Source: Xanthobacteraceae bacterium (GTDB lineage Bacteria; Pseudomonadota; Alphaproteobacteria; Rhizobiales; Xanthobacteraceae). Taken from it: a stretch of DNA of 64,000 bases. The notes beneath the pieces were generated by a model. It did no database searches. It worked only from the letters and a program-made list of their open reading frames with translations, and was not told the DNA's origin. The stretch lies in assembly GCA_029239875.1 (NCBI GenBank), contig JARBUD010000007.1, forward strand, positions 124,001-188,000, in the 5' to 3' direction. The translations under genes and the position numbers were made by a program. Positions 37,130 through 45,998 of the stretch are shown here, in pieces (position 1 is the first letter of the stretch; the number at the start of each line of letters is the position of its first letter).

Positions 37130-37429
37130 ATGATCCGTTTTCTCTTCCGCTTCGTCGGGCTGTGGATCCTTGCCGGCGGCTTCGTCGCGCTGGTGCTGGA
37201 CGGCGTGCGCTCCATCGCCTCTTCGGAGATCGTCACCACGCCGCTCGGCGTCACCTGGCTCGCCACCAGCCCGGACTCGCTGGCGCGCTTCCAGGGTTTC
37301 GTCGAGACCAGCGTCTCCCCCGCCGTGTGGGAGACCGCCGCCGTGCCGGTGCTCAACGCGCCGCTCTTCGTCGTGCTCGGCGTCCTCGGCCTCCTGCTCA
37401 TGCTGATCGGCCACAAGAAGGGCGAGTAG
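37130..37429 (+). CDS. Small two-span membrane protein of unknown function
   Basis: 99 aa starting [20 protein letters not shown]. One membrane segment is near the N-terminus (about 5-25) and a second at the C-terminus (about 72-93, [18 protein letters not shown]). Small proteins like this are common in Rhizobiales, and I recall some being annotated as PetM-like, which I would not rely on. The frame is open upstream to 36926, but that part is repeat sequence, so the ATG at 37130 is chosen. AGGAG lies 12 bases before, which is far. Confidence 0.6.
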   Translation: MIRFLFRFVGLWILAGGFVALVLDGVRSIASSEIVTTPLGVTWLATSPDSLARFQGFVETSVSPAVWETAAVPVLNAPLFVVLGVLGLLLMLIGHKKGE

Positions 37430-37467
37430 CGCCCGCCCTCGCGCAAACGCCCGACAATCCCCATATT

Positions 37468-37498
37468 GGGGACATCCAAATAAGAAGGGATGTTCCCC
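37468..37498 (+). promoter_or_regulatory. Hairpin overlapping the msrA ribosome-binding site
   Basis: GGGGACATCC (37468-37477) can pair with GGATGTTCCCC (37488-37498), ten base pairs with one bulged U. The loop and 3' arm contain the Shine-Dalgarno GAAGGGA. The start ATG follows two bases later. This could control msrA translation. Confidence 0.45.
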
Positions 37499-37499
37499 C

Positions 37500-38153
37500 A
37501 TGTTCTTCTTCAAGAAGAGTCTCGACCTTCCGACCCCGGAAGAGGCGCTGCCCGGCCGCGCCTCCGCGCTGCCCACGGCCACCAGCCATTTCGTCTCCGG
37601 CCGCGCGCTCAAGGGTCCTTACCCCGAGGGTTTCCAGACCGCCATCTTCGCGCTGGGCTGCTTCTGGGGCGCCGAGCGCAAGTTCTGGCAGACGCCCGGC
37701 GTCCATGTGACCGCCGTCGGCTACATCAACGGCATCACGCCGAACCCGACCTATGAGGAGACCTGCACCGGCCGCACCGGCCATGCCGAGGCGGTGCTGG
37801 TGGTCTACGATCCGGCCAAGGTGAGCTACGAGCAGCTGCTGAAGCTGTTCTGGGAGAGCCACGACCCGACGCAGGGCATGCGGCAGGGCAACGATGTCGG
37901 CACGACCTATCGCTCCGGCATCTATGTCACCTCCCCCGAGCAGCGCGCGGCGGCGGAGGCGAGCAAGACCGCCTATGAGGCCGTGCTGAAGGCCAAGGGC
38001 TTCCCGGCGATCACCACCGAGATCGTCGACGCCCCGACCTTCTACTTCGCCGAGGACTACCACCAGCAGTACCTCGCCAAGAACCCGGGCGGCTATTGCG
38101 GCCTCGGCGGCACCGGCGTCTCCTGCCCGATCGGCACGGGCGTCGCGGCCTGA
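37500..38153 (+). CDS. msrA: Peptide methionine sulfoxide reductase MsrA
   Basis: 217 aa. It reduces methionine-S-sulfoxide in proteins using thioredoxin. The catalytic Cys is in [11 protein letters not shown] near residue 52. The downstream GTTYRSGIY and [16 protein letters not shown] motifs are intact, and a C-terminal Cys (SCPIG) may resolve the disulfide. A perfect terminator follows. Confidence 0.95.
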   Translation: MFFFKKSLDLPTPEEALPGRASALPTATSHFVSGRALKGPYPEGFQTAIFALGCFWGAERKFWQTPGVHVTAVGYINGITPNPTYEETCTGRTGHAEAVLVVYDPAKVSYEQLLKLFWESHDPTQGMRQGNDVGTTYRSGIYVTSPEQRAAAEASKTAYEAVLKAKGFPAITTEIVDAPTFYFAEDYHQQYLAKNPGGYCGLGGTGVSCPIGTGVAA

Positions 38154-38168
38154 CGAACGAACTTGCGG

Positions 38169-38197
38169 ATCCCCGGGGCACCCGCCCCGGGGATTTT
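38169..38197 (+). terminator. Rho-independent terminator after msrA
   Basis: ATCCCCGGGGC (38169-38179) pairs perfectly with GCCCCGGGGAT (38184-38194) around an ACCC loop, followed by TTTTCATTT. It runs into the stop of the convergent SRPBCC gene and may work in both directions. Confidence 0.85.
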
Positions 38198-38664
38198 CAT
38201 TTGTAGAAGCCCTCGCGCAGATTGATACCGCGCTCCAGCCAGAGCTTCATGGCGCAGAGCATGCCGGTCCAGCCCTCGCAATTGCCGTAGGAAGCCTTGA
38301 GGCCTTCCGGCGTCGGGCTCCAGCCGCTCTCGCTGATGCGCACCAGCGTGCGCCCGTCCTCCAGCGGTTCGAAGGTCATCGTCACCGTGGTGCGCCGCGC
38401 ACCGGAGGCGTCAGGCTCCGCCGAGCCTGGCGCCGCGTTCCAGCGCAGCACGATCCGCCGGTCCTGCTCGACCTCCACCACATGCACCGGGTAGGCGCCG
38501 GGGAAATCGTGGAAATCCCAGGTGACCACCGCGCCGGGCGCCAGCCGCCCCTTGGCGCCGCCGGTGGTGAAGAAATGCGAGAGCTTGTCCGGATTGACCA
38601 CGGCCTCGAACACCTCGTGCACGGGCTTGGCGATGCGGCCGCCGACGGTGAATTCCGGTTCCAT
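38197..38664 (-). CDS. SRPBCC (AHSA1-like) domain protein
   Basis: 155 aa of the START/Bet v1-like AHSA1 family ([34 protein letters not shown]). Members bind hydrophobic ligands; the ligand here is unknown. The start at 38664 (MEPEFTVG) is chosen over the open frame to 38721, which would cross the divergent arsR start. It forms a divergent pair with arsR across 50 bases. ArsR/SRPBCC pairs are common, and the regulator usually controls both genes. Confidence 0.85.
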   Translation of the reverse strand: MEPEFTVGGRIAKPVHEVFEAVVNPDKLSHFFTTGGAKGRLAPGAVVTWDFHDFPGAYPVHVVEVEQDRRIVLRWNAAPGSAEPDASGARRTTVTMTFEPLEDGRTLVRISESGWSPTPEGLKASYGNCEGWTGMLCAMKLWLERGINLREGFYK

Positions 38665-38696
38665 TACGGCTTCTCCCTCTATCGCCGCACGACGAT

Positions 38697-38716
38697 ATGT
38701 TATAAAAACACAACAT
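38697..38716. promoter_or_regulatory. Imperfect palindrome over the arsR start, probable operator
   Basis: ATGTTAT (38697-38703) and ACAACAT (38710-38716) form a 7-6-7 inverted repeat with one mismatch. It overlaps TATAAA (38701-38706), which is nine bases from the arsR ATG at 38715, so the arsR mRNA may be leaderless. Confidence 0.45.
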
Positions 38717-39092
38717 GTCAATCGACAACGCTGACGACGCCCTGTTCAAGGCCCTCGGCCACCGCGCCCGCCGGCGCCTGCTCGACGCGCTGAAAGCCGG
38801 GCCGCGCACCACCGGCATGCTGTGCGAGGCCATGCCCGAGCTCGACCGCTGCACGGTGATGCAGCATCTGAAAGTATTGGAGGAGGCCGGGCTGATCGCG
38901 GTCGAGCGGCGCGGGCGCGAGCGCTGGAACCACCTCGACGCCCTGCCGATCCACGCCATTCACGAGCGCTGGATCGGCCCCTATGCCGCCTATGCCGCCT
39001 CCATGCTCAGCCGCCTCAAGCGCACGGCCGAGCAGGAGGGCGGGCAACCAGCCGAAGCGGAGACGAAGGCCATCGCGCAGGACGGGTCCTGA
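38715..39092 (+). CDS. ArsR-family transcriptional regulator
   Basis: 125 aa with an ArsR winged helix (ALGHRARRRLLDALKAGP, VMQHLKVLEEAGLI, VERRGRERWNHLD). The metal-binding ELCVCDL-type motif of true ArsR is missing, as in regulators paired with SRPBCC proteins. No ribosome-binding site precedes the ATG; a leaderless start fits the TATAAA position. It probably represses itself and the divergent SRPBCC gene. Confidence 0.87.
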   Translation: MSIDNADDALFKALGHRARRRLLDALKAGPRTTGMLCEAMPELDRCTVMQHLKVLEEAGLIAVERRGRERWNHLDALPIHAIHERWIGPYAAYAASMLSRLKRTAEQEGGQPAEAETKAIAQDGS

Positions 39093-39187
39093 GCCTCGGG
39101 TCGGCTCCCTCTCCGCGCCTTCCCCCTTCCCTATCGGCTTCATCCATGGCACCCATCTCGCATCAGCGAGAGGGAACATCGCGGCGC

Positions 39188-39685
39188 ATGGAAAAGCTCA
39201 TCGAACGCTTCATCTTCATCAGCCGCTGGATCATGGCGCCGTTCTATATCGGCCTGGTGATCGCGCTGCTCGTGCTGCTGTTCAAGTTCGGCAACGAGCT
39301 GTTCCACTTCGTCACCCACGCGACGCAGTTCGACGAGAGCGACACCATCCTCGGCATCCTCGCGCTGATCGACCTCACCTTCACCGGCAGCCTGGTTATC
39401 ATCGTCATCTTCTCCGGCTACGAGAACTTCGTCTCCAAGATCGACGCCGAAGGCCATGCCGACTGGCCGGAGTGGATGACCAAGGTCGATTTCGCCGGGC
39501 TGAAGCAGAAGCTGCTCGCCTCCATCGTCGCCATCTCCGCCATCGCGCTGCTCAAGGCGTTCATGAATCTCGACCGCGGCGTGGACGAGAAGCAGCTGAT
39601 GTGGCTGGTCATCATCCACGTCGTCTTCGTGCTGTCCGGCGTGGTTCTTGCTTGGACGGACAAGCTCTCCGAGAAGAGTCACTGA
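39188..39685 (+). CDS. YqhA/UPF0114 family membrane protein
   Basis: 165 aa with three to four membrane segments (about 10-32, 50-75, 105-128, 138-155). The YqhA signature is visible: ERFIFISRWIMAPFYIGL, ALIDLTFTGSLVIIVIFSGYENFVSK and DLKHKL-like DFAGLKQKLLAS. Function is unknown. The frame is open well upstream, but similarity begins at MEKLIERF. Confidence 0.85.
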   Translation: MEKLIERFIFISRWIMAPFYIGLVIALLVLLFKFGNELFHFVTHATQFDESDTILGILALIDLTFTGSLVIIVIFSGYENFVSKIDAEGHADWPEWMTKVDFAGLKQKLLASIVAISAIALLKAFMNLDRGVDEKQLMWLVIIHVVFVLSGVVLAWTDKLSEKSH

Positions 39686-39698
39686 TTTCCACGAATTC

Positions 39699-39724
39699 GC
39701 CGTTTATTGACTTCAATGAACGGC
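39699..39724. promoter_or_regulatory. 26-bp palindrome upstream of cysG
   Basis: The arms GCCGTTTATTGA and TCAATGAACGGC (12 bases each) are complementary at 11 of 12 positions around a CT centre. It lies 48-73 bases before cysG. Length and AT-rich inner part suggest a repressor operator rather than a terminator. The regulator is unknown. Confidence 0.55.
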
Positions 39725-39771
39725 CAATCCATGTGATAAGTGGCGACTGAACAGGACGACCGATTTCGCCG

Positions 39772-41271
39772 ATGACTGACGACGCCTTCCGCCCCCCTAC
39801 CGAGCGCAACGCAGAGCAAGCCTCTGCGCGGATGGCGCCGCTCGCCCGGCTGCCGGTATTCTTCGCGCTGGCCGGGCGCCGCATCGTGCTGGCCGGCGGC
39901 TCGGAGGCGGCGAGCTGGAAGGCGGAGCTTCTCTCCGCCGCCGGCGCCGAGGTCGAGATCTTTGCCACCGAGCCCTGCGAGGATTTGCTGGCGCTCGCCG
40001 CCGATCCGCCCGGCGGGACGGTGCGGCTCGTCGCCCGCGACTGGACCGCGGCCGACCTCGCCGGCGCGGCTCTCGCCATCGGCGCCATCGAGGACGATGC
40101 GGAGGGAGAACGCTTCGCCGCCGCCGCCCGCGCGGCGGGCGTGCCGGTCAATGTCGTCGACAAGCCGGCTTTCTGCGACTTCGCCTTCGGTGCCATCGTC
40201 AACCGCTCGCCGCTCGTCGTCGGTATCTCGACCGATGGCGCCGCGCCGGTGTTCGGCCAGGCGGTGCGGGCCAAGATCGAGGCGGTGATCCCGCAGGGCT
40301 TCAAGCGCTGGGCTGAGGGCGCGCGCCACTGGCGCGCCTCGGTCGCCGCGCTCTCGCTCAGCCATCACGGCCGCCGCCGCTTCTGGGAGCGCTTCACCGA
40401 GGCTGCGCTGGAGACGCCGGAAGCCGAGCCCACCCCAGCCCTGCGCGATGGCCTTCTCGCCCGCGCCGAGAGCGAGCGTGGCGAGGCCTCGCGCGGCTCG
40501 GTCACCCTGGTCGGCGCCGGACCCGGCGACCCGGAGCTGCTCACCCTCAAGGCCGTGCGCGTGCTGCAATCGGCCGACGTCGTGCTCTATGACGACCTCG
40601 TCGCCCCGGCGGTGCTCGACGTCGCCCGCCGCGAGGCGCGGAAGATGCTGGTCGGCAAGACCGGCTACAAGCCCTCCTGCAAGCAGGACGACATCAACGC
40701 GCTGATGGTCTCGTTGGCCAAGCAGGGCAAGCGCGTCGTTCGCCTCAAGGGCGGCGACCCGATGGTGTTCGGCCGCGCGGGCGAGGAGATTTCCGCCGCC
40801 CGCAATGCCGGCATCCCCGTCGAGGTGGTGCCGGGCATCTCGGCGGCGCAGGGCGCGTCGAGCCGGCTCGCCGTCTCGCTCACCCATCGCGACCATGCGC
40901 GGCGGCTGCAATTCATCACCGCCCATGCCCGCGACGGCAAGCTGCCTGTTGACCTCGACTGGGGCGCGCTGGCCGATCCTGCCGCCACCACCGTCGTCTA
41001 CATGCCCCAGCGCACCTGGGGCGAGTTGGCCGGAAAGGCCATGGCCGCTGGCCTCGATCCGGCGACGCCCGCCATCGCGGTGTTCTCCGCCACGCGGCCG
41101 GAGGAGCGGCAGGTGCCGGCCACCGTCGGCACGCTGGCGCAGGCGCTGGAGCAGGCGGTAGCGGACGGGGCGAGCGGTCCCTGCCTCATCCTGTTCGGCC
41201 ACGCCATGGGCGAGGCGGCCGCCTTCGCGGGCGAGGTCGAGGATGGCGAGTCACAGGCCGCGCGGGGCTGA
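39772..41271 (+). CDS. cysG: Siroheme synthase CysG (trifunctional)
   Basis: 499 aa. The N-terminal half (about 22-225) is precorrin-2 dehydrogenase/sirohydrochlorin ferrochelatase (FFALAGRRIVLAGGSEAASW). The C-terminal half (about 243-485) is uroporphyrinogen-III methyltransferase with VTLVGAGPGDPELLTLKAVR-type start, RLKGGDPMVFGRAGEE and VVPGISAAQGASS. It makes siroheme for sulfite and nitrite reductases. No ribosome-binding site is close to the ATG at 39772; an in-frame ATG at 39832 would still keep both domains. Confidence 0.93.
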   Translation: MTDDAFRPPTERNAEQASARMAPLARLPVFFALAGRRIVLAGGSEAASWKAELLSAAGAEVEIFATEPCEDLLALAADPPGGTVRLVARDWTAADLAGAALAIGAIEDDAEGERFAAAARAAGVPVNVVDKPAFCDFAFGAIVNRSPLVVGISTDGAAPVFGQAVRAKIEAVIPQGFKRWAEGARHWRASVAALSLSHHGRRRFWERFTEAALETPEAEPTPALRDGLLARAESERGEASRGSVTLVGAGPGDPELLTLKAVRVLQSADVVLYDDLVAPAVLDVARREARKMLVGKTGYKPSCKQDDINALMVSLAKQGKRVVRLKGGDPMVFGRAGEEISAARNAGIPVEVVPGISAAQGASSRLAVSLTHRDHARRLQFITAHARDGKLPVDLDWGALADPAATTVVYMPQRTWGELAGKAMAAGLDPATPAIAVFSATRPEERQVPATVGTLAQALEQAVADGASGPCLILFGHAMGEAAAFAGEVEDGESQAARG

Positions 41272-41286
41272 GACGTCCCCATTCGA

Positions 41287-41326
41287 CGTCATCCCGGCCG
41301 AAGCGAAGCGGAGAGCCGGGATCGCC
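41287..41326. repeat. Family A repeat, half copy
   Basis: CGTCATCCCGGCCGAAGCG at the start and GAGAGCCGGGATCG at the end. It follows cysG and precedes a family C copy. Confidence 0.72.
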
Positions 41327-41361
41327 CGCCAATCCTGATGACGATCCGTGAAACAATGCGC

Positions 41362-41451
41362 CGTCATCCCCGGGCTTGGTCCGGGGATCCACGACTTTCC
41401 GCGGCACCCGGCCCCAAGGCGTGGATGCCCGGACCAAGTCCGGGCATGACG
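41362..41451. repeat. Family C palindromic repeat, full copy
   Basis: CGTCATCCCCGGGCTTGGTC at the left and ACCAAGTCCGGGCATGACG at the right. The left half has GGGGATCCACG where other copies have GGCCATCCACG. It ends 20 bases before the hisG stop. Confidence 0.83.
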
Positions 41452-41471
41452 TCGCAAAAGAGGGAAAGCCC

Positions 41472-42443
41472 TTACCCGATCTTCTCTTCCAGCTTCTCGT
41501 AGAGCGGGTTCTCGGCCGCGAACACATAGTCCAGCGGGCCGACCGACACCGTCGCCGCGCCCTTCTCGCGCAGATAGACCGCGAGACCGTGCAGCGTGTC
41601 CGGCGGGCAGTGCAGCGTCACCATGCCGGACGAGGTCGGCGCGCCGAAAGGCGCGGTGGCGTTGAAGCGGCGCACCGCCTCCAGCACCACCGTGCTGTCG
41701 CAGGCGGCAAAGCGCGTCTTTACCTCGCGCATGGTCGCGGCGCGCTTGGCCGCGGTGATGCGGTCGAGCAACGCCCGCGCCGCCGCCTTTGCCTCCGGCG
41801 TCCAGTCGGCGCCGAGCGAGGCGACGAGGTTGGCCTCCGAGCGCAGCATCACGCCGTCGTCGATCACCTTCAGCGCGTTCGCAGCCAAGGTCGAGCCGGT
41901 GGTGGTGATGTCGACGATCAGCTCCGCCGTGCCCGCCGCCGGCGTGCCCTCGGTGGCGCCCAGGCTCTCGACGATGCGGTAGTCGACGATGCCGTGACGG
42001 GCGAAGAAGGCACGCGTCAGGTTCAGATACTTCGTCGCCACCCGCACGCGCCGCCCGCGCGTGGCGTGGAAATGCGTCGCCACGTCATCGAGGTCGCGCA
42101 TGGTGCGCACGTCGATCCAGGCCTGCGGCACGGCGACCACGACATTGGCGTAGCCGAAGCCAAGCCCCTCCACCAGCAGCACCTTGGAATCGGCGTCGGG
42201 GATGCTCTCGCGCACCAGGTCCTCGCCGGTGACGCCGAGATGCACCGCGCCGGCGGCGAGCTGGCTGGCGATCTCGGAGGCCGAGAGATAGGCCACCTCG
42301 ACGCCCTCCACGCCCGACAGCGCGCCGCGATATTCGCGGGCGCCGCGCGCCTGCGTCAGCGTCATGCCGGCGCGGGCGAAGAAGGCGGCGGCGTTCTCCT
42401 GCAGCCGGCCCTTGGAGGGCAGCGCGACGATCAGGGAGCTCAT
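41472..42443 (-). CDS. hisG: ATP phosphoribosyltransferase catalytic subunit
   Basis: 323 aa. First step of histidine synthesis, joining ATP and [15 protein letters not shown] at the start, [19 protein letters not shown] (PRPP loop) and a C-terminal extension are visible. The presence of hisZ next to it indicates the hetero-octameric form, although this HisG is longer than typical short HisG (about 210). Its ATG overlaps the hisZ stop in ATGA. Confidence 0.92.
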   Translation of the reverse strand: MSSLIVALPSKGRLQENAAAFFARAGMTLTQARGAREYRGALSGVEGVEVAYLSASEIASQLAAGAVHLGVTGEDLVRESIPDADSKVLLVEGLGFGYANVVVAVPQAWIDVRTMRDLDDVATHFHATRGRRVRVATKYLNLTRAFFARHGIVDYRIVESLGATEGTPAAGTAELIVDITTTGSTLAANALKVIDDGVMLRSEANLVASLGADWTPEAKAAARALLDRITAAKRAATMREVKTRFAACDSTVVLEAVRRFNATAPFGAPTSSGMVTLHCPPDTLHGLAVYLREKGAATVSVGPLDYVFAAENPLYEKLEEKIG

Positions 42444-43558
42444 TGGCGGGCCTCCACGGCGTCGAGCCGTTCCAGCCAGACGGCGAAGCCGACCGCCGGG
42501 ATCGGCACGCCGGCGCCGAGCCGGGCGAGCAGCCCGTCATAGCGCCCGCCGGCAACGAGAGGCGCGCGCGAGCCGTTCTCATGCAGCTCGAACACCATGC
42601 CGGAATAATAGTCGAGCGGCCGGCCGAAGGCGGCGGCGAAGGAGAGCCGCTCCACCTCGATGCCCTGCGCGGCGATGAAATTGGTGCGCACCTCGAAGGC
42701 GTCCAGCGCCGCGTCGAGGTCGAGCCCGGCCTCGCCGGCGAGCCTGCGCAGCGCCGCCGCGGCGACGTCCGGGTTGCCCTGGATGGAGAGGTAGCGCTCG
42801 ATCACCGCCACCTTCTCCGCCGACAGCCCTTCCGCGTCGCCCGGCGCTGCCTGTTCGAGGAAGCGTTCGGCGATCTCCGAAACGCTGCGCCCGCCCACGG
42901 TCGAAATGCCGGCGATGGAGAGCAGGTCCGTCACCAGCGCATGCGCCGCGGCCGGGTCCGAGCCCGCCAGCGCCGAGAGCACGCCGGCATGGGCGGCGAC
43001 GCCGCCGCCTTCCGGGCGCTGTTTGAGCGTGGCGAGGTCGGCACCGAGGTCGCCGGAGCGGGCGAAGTCCTTGATCAGGCGCCGCCGCCAGCCGGGCGGC
43101 AGGTTCAGCGCGTCGAGCAGCGTGGCGAAGAGGCCGGCATCGCCGAGCCGGATGGTCGGCTCGAACACGCCCCACAGCGCCGCGGTCTCGAGGCCGAGCG
43201 CCAGCAATTCGGCATCCGCCGCCTCGCGGTCGGGCCGGCCGAAGGATTCCACCCCCGCCTGCAGCACCTCGCCTTCCGGCGCATCCGAGCGGAACACCTT
43301 GCCGAGATAGGCGAAGTCGCGCGGCTGCGTCGCGCCGTCGGCGATATAGAGCCGGCACACGGGCAGCGTCAGGTCCGGCCGCAGGCAAAGCTCACGCCCT
43401 TCCGGATCGGTGGTGAGGAACATGGTGCGCCGCATCTCCTCGCCCGACAGGTCGAGGAAGGCGTCGGCCGGCTGGAGCACCGGCGGCTCGACGCGCGCGA
43501 AGCCGGCGCGCGCATAGAGCGCGAGCAGTTCCTCGGCGTGGCTGAAGTCGGCGGGCAT
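42440..43558 (-). CDS. hisZ: ATP phosphoribosyltransferase regulatory subunit
   Basis: 372-aa HisS-like paralogue that activates HisG and lacks aminoacylation. It keeps class II motif-like stretches ([48 protein letters not shown]). The start at 43558 fits the family; a 26-codon extension is dropped. First gene of the hisZ-hisG unit. Confidence 0.92.
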   Translation of the reverse strand: MPADFSHAEELLALYARAGFARVEPPVLQPADAFLDLSGEEMRRTMFLTTDPEGRELCLRPDLTLPVCRLYIADGATQPRDFAYLGKVFRSDAPEGEVLQAGVESFGRPDREAADAELLALGLETAALWGVFEPTIRLGDAGLFATLLDALNLPPGWRRRLIKDFARSGDLGADLATLKQRPEGGGVAAHAGVLSALAGSDPAAAHALVTDLLSIAGISTVGGRSVSEIAERFLEQAAPGDAEGLSAEKVAVIERYLSIQGNPDVAAAALRRLAGEAGLDLDAALDAFEVRTNFIAAQGIEVERLSFAAAFGRPLDYYSGMVFELHENGSRAPLVAGGRYDGLLARLGAGVPIPAVGFAVWLERLDAVEARQ

Positions 43559-43728
43559 GCGGCGGGTCCGGTGTTCGGATGGGTTGCGCGCTTCTAGCAA
43601 AGGGGGCCGGCGGGGTCCATGCACGCGAGATGACATGGTTGCCGCGCCTCATCGTGGCCCCTCTGGCGCGCCGCCCGACAGGCACCTATCTCACCCGCCG
43701 CCGTGCACGGAGTTCGAGGACAGAAACG

Positions 43729-43956
43729 ATGAAAGGCGCCGTCAAGCAACTGAGCGACTGGCTCGTGGCCCACGGGCTGAACCCCGCCGATTTCCGCCTG
43801 CGCATCGAGGCGAAGACCATCACCGCCCAGCGCGACGTGCTGAAAGCCTTCAAGAGCGAGATCGAGCCCGACCTCGCACCGCCCGCGGCGCCGCACCGCA
43901 AGAGCACTCTGGAGGGCGTCGAGATCTCCGTCGAAGGCCCGCTGCACGGGTTCTGA
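43729..43956 (+). CDS. Small hypothetical protein
   Basis: 75 aa, soluble, starting MKGAVKQLSDWLVAHGLNP, with balanced charge and no membrane segment. GAGGA lies eight bases upstream. It sits between hisZ (divergent) and hisS (convergent; ten bases between stops). I do not recognise the family. Coding is supported by the ribosome-binding site and the snug fit between neighbours. Confidence 0.6.
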   Translation: MKGAVKQLSDWLVAHGLNPADFRLRIEAKTITAQRDVLKAFKSEIEPDLAPPAAPHRKSTLEGVEISVEGPLHGF

Positions 43957-43966
43957 GGGCGCCGCC

Positions 43967-45505
43967 TCAGCCCAGCCGGTCGCCGTGCGGCACGCCGTGA
44001 TGGTCGAGCACCTCGCGCACCTTCGCCACCAGCTTGGCCTCGGGGCAGGAGAACTGCGCCGGACGGCTCTCGCGCCATTCGGCATTGTCGGTGATGGCGG
44101 CGGCGGCCTTGGCGCCCTCGATCAGGTCCTTGATCTGCACCTGTCCACTAGCGCGCTCGTCTGACCCCTGGATGACGACGCAGGGCGCGTTGCGGCGGTC
44201 GGCATATTTGAACTGGTTGCCGAGATTCTTCGGGTTGCCGAGATACATCTCGGCGCGGATTTTCGCGGCCCGCAGCCTGGCGACGAGACCCATGTAATGG
44301 GCGGTCTCGTCGCGATCCATGACCACGACGACGACCGGGCCGAATTCCGGCCTGTCCTCGGTCTTGAGATAGGAGAGCGCCGAGGCGAGGCGCGAGACGC
44401 CGATGGAGAAGCCGGTCGCCGGCACCTGTTCGCCGCGGAAGCGGCCGACCAGCCCGTCATAGCGCCCGCCGCCTCCCACCGAGCCGAAGCGCACCGGGCG
44501 GCCCTTCTCGTCCTTCACCTCGAAGGTCAGCTCGGCCTCGAAGACCGGGCCGGTGTAATATTCGAGGCCGCGAACGACGGAGGGGTCGATGCGGATGCGA
44601 TCCTCGCTATATCCGGCGGCCCGACAAAGCTCAGCTATGGATTTCAGTTCTTCGGCGCCTGCCGAAGCGGTTGGGTTGTCAGCGTAATCGCGTCGGAGCT
44701 GCTCAAGCCAATCGACTTCAGAAATCGTAACAGGATCTTGGTTTATAGGCGCGGGCGTTCCGACAAGCATGGTCTTAATTATTTGCAGTATTTGCTTGCC
44801 CTCAAGATTGGCGCCGTCCGTGAAATCTCCCGAAACATCTAGTCGACCTTTCCCGAGCAATTCCTGGACGCCGCTGACTCCAATCTTGTCCAGCTTGTCG
44901 ATGGCGCGCAGCACCGTCAGCCGCCGGCCGGCATTCTCATCGCCGCCGAGGCCGATCGCCTCCAGCACGCCGTCGAGCACCTTGCGGTTGTTGACCTTGA
45001 TGACGTAGTCGCCGCGCCTGATGCCCAGCGCCTCCAGCGTGTCGGCAGCCATCATGCAGATCTCGGCGTCGGCCGCGACGGTCGGGGCGCCCACCGTGTC
45101 GGCGTCGAACTGCATGAACTGGCGGAAGCGGCCGGGGCCGGGCTTCTCGTTGCGAAAAACCCAGCCGGCCCGGTAGGAGCGAAAGGGCTTCGGCACGCGG
45201 TCGAAATTCTCCGCGACGTGGCGGGCGAGCGGCGCGGTGAGGTCGTAGCGCAGGCTCAGCCACTGCTCGTCGTCGTCCTGGAAGGAGAACACGCCCTCGT
45301 TCGGCCGGTCCTGGTCGGGCAGGAATTTGCCGAGCGCGTCGGTGTATTCGATGAAGGGCGTCTCCAGCGCCTCGAAGCCGTAGAGCTCGTAGACCTTGCG
45401 GATGGTCTCCAGCATCTCGCGCGTCGCGCCGAGCTCGCCCGGCCCGCGGTCGGCGAAGCCGCGCGGCATGCGCGCCTTGAGCTTGGTGGGTTTGTCCTTG
45501 GCCAT
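43967..45505 (-). CDS. hisS: Histidyl-tRNA synthetase
   Basis: 512-aa class II aminoacyl-tRNA synthetase. Motif 2 is [20 protein letters not shown] (108-127), the histidine-A motif is RGLEYYTGP (312-320), and motif 3 lies in [15 protein letters not shown]-terminal anticodon-binding domain follows. An insertion domain spans about 200-305. Oddity: bases of about 44600-44880, coding residues of about 208-300, have roughly 50% G+C over 44701-44880 by my count, against about 63-65% in the lines on either side. The frame is unbroken. Confidence 0.95.
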   Translation of the reverse strand: MAKDKPTKLKARMPRGFADRGPGELGATREMLETIRKVYELYGFEALETPFIEYTDALGKFLPDQDRPNEGVFSFQDDDEQWLSLRYDLTAPLARHVAENFDRVPKPFRSYRAGWVFRNEKPGPGRFRQFMQFDADTVGAPTVAADAEICMMAADTLEALGIRRGDYVIKVNNRKVLDGVLEAIGLGGDENAGRRLTVLRAIDKLDKIGVSGVQELLGKGRLDVSGDFTDGANLEGKQILQIIKTMLVGTPAPINQDPVTISEVDWLEQLRRDYADNPTASAGAEELKSIAELCRAAGYSEDRIRIDPSVVRGLEYYTGPVFEAELTFEVKDEKGRPVRFGSVGGGGRYDGLVGRFRGEQVPATGFSIGVSRLASALSYLKTEDRPEFGPVVVVVMDRDETAHYMGLVARLRAAKIRAEMYLGNPKNLGNQFKYADRRNAPCVVIQGSDERASGQVQIKDLIEGAKAAAAITDNAEWRESRPAQFSCPEAKLVAKVREVLDHHGVPHGDRLG

Positions 45506-45621
45506 CGGGCGCCGTTCCTTCGGGAATTACGGCGCGGGGTTTAGAGGATGGGGGGGAACCGGGCAAGGGAGGCATGTGGAGGGAGCCATGGCGAGGCAGG
45601 CATGGCATCGGAACATTTAAG

Positions 45622-45636
45622 GTTGTATGATACAAC
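45622..45636. promoter_or_regulatory. 15-bp perfect palindrome (GntR-like operator)
   Basis: GTTGTAT-G-ATACAAC, 25 bases before the start of the small exported protein. TTGTATnATACAA is a form common to GntR-family operators. No gntR gene is in the window. Confidence 0.5.
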
Positions 45637-45661
45637 TTATGGAATGTGTGAGGGATGCTTC

Positions 45662-45937
45662 ATGCGCCGTCCGCTGCTTCTTGCAGGTCTGGTCCTCCTC
45701 GTCGCCGGCCAAGCCCACGCGCAATATTATGGCGGCCCGCCGCCGCCCATGTTCGTCCCGCCCTTTCCGCAATACGGGCCGCCTCCCGGCATGGCGTCCG
45801 GCTACCCGGCGCAGGGCATGGCACCGATGCGCTGCGCCACCTCGGCGGGGCTGTGCATCATTCCTGGCGGCATGCCCGGCGCGCCCTGCACATGCGCCAC
45901 GCCCTATGGGCCGGTCCCGGGCCAGGTCATCCGCTAG
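45662..45937 (+). CDS. Small exported protein, Pro/Gly/Tyr-rich, four cysteines
   Basis: 91 aa. The signal peptide (MRRPLLLAGLVLLVAGQAHA) is followed by a Pro/Gly/Tyr-rich linker and a Cys-rich end with C-x7-C and C-x-C. It is preceded by GAGGGAT at six bases. The upstream DNA is AT-rich and holds a perfect palindrome, so expression is probably regulated. I recognise no family; the mature part looks like a small periplasmic or surface protein. Confidence 0.65.
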   Translation: MRRPLLLAGLVLLVAGQAHAQYYGGPPPPMFVPPFPQYGPPPGMASGYPAQGMAPMRCATSAGLCIIPGGMPGAPCTCATPYGPVPGQVIR

Positions 45938-45998
45938 CCGCAGGTCATCCGCTGGCTGAAGGGCCGCCGGCGCGGCCGGGGCGCTTATGTGGGCGGCC

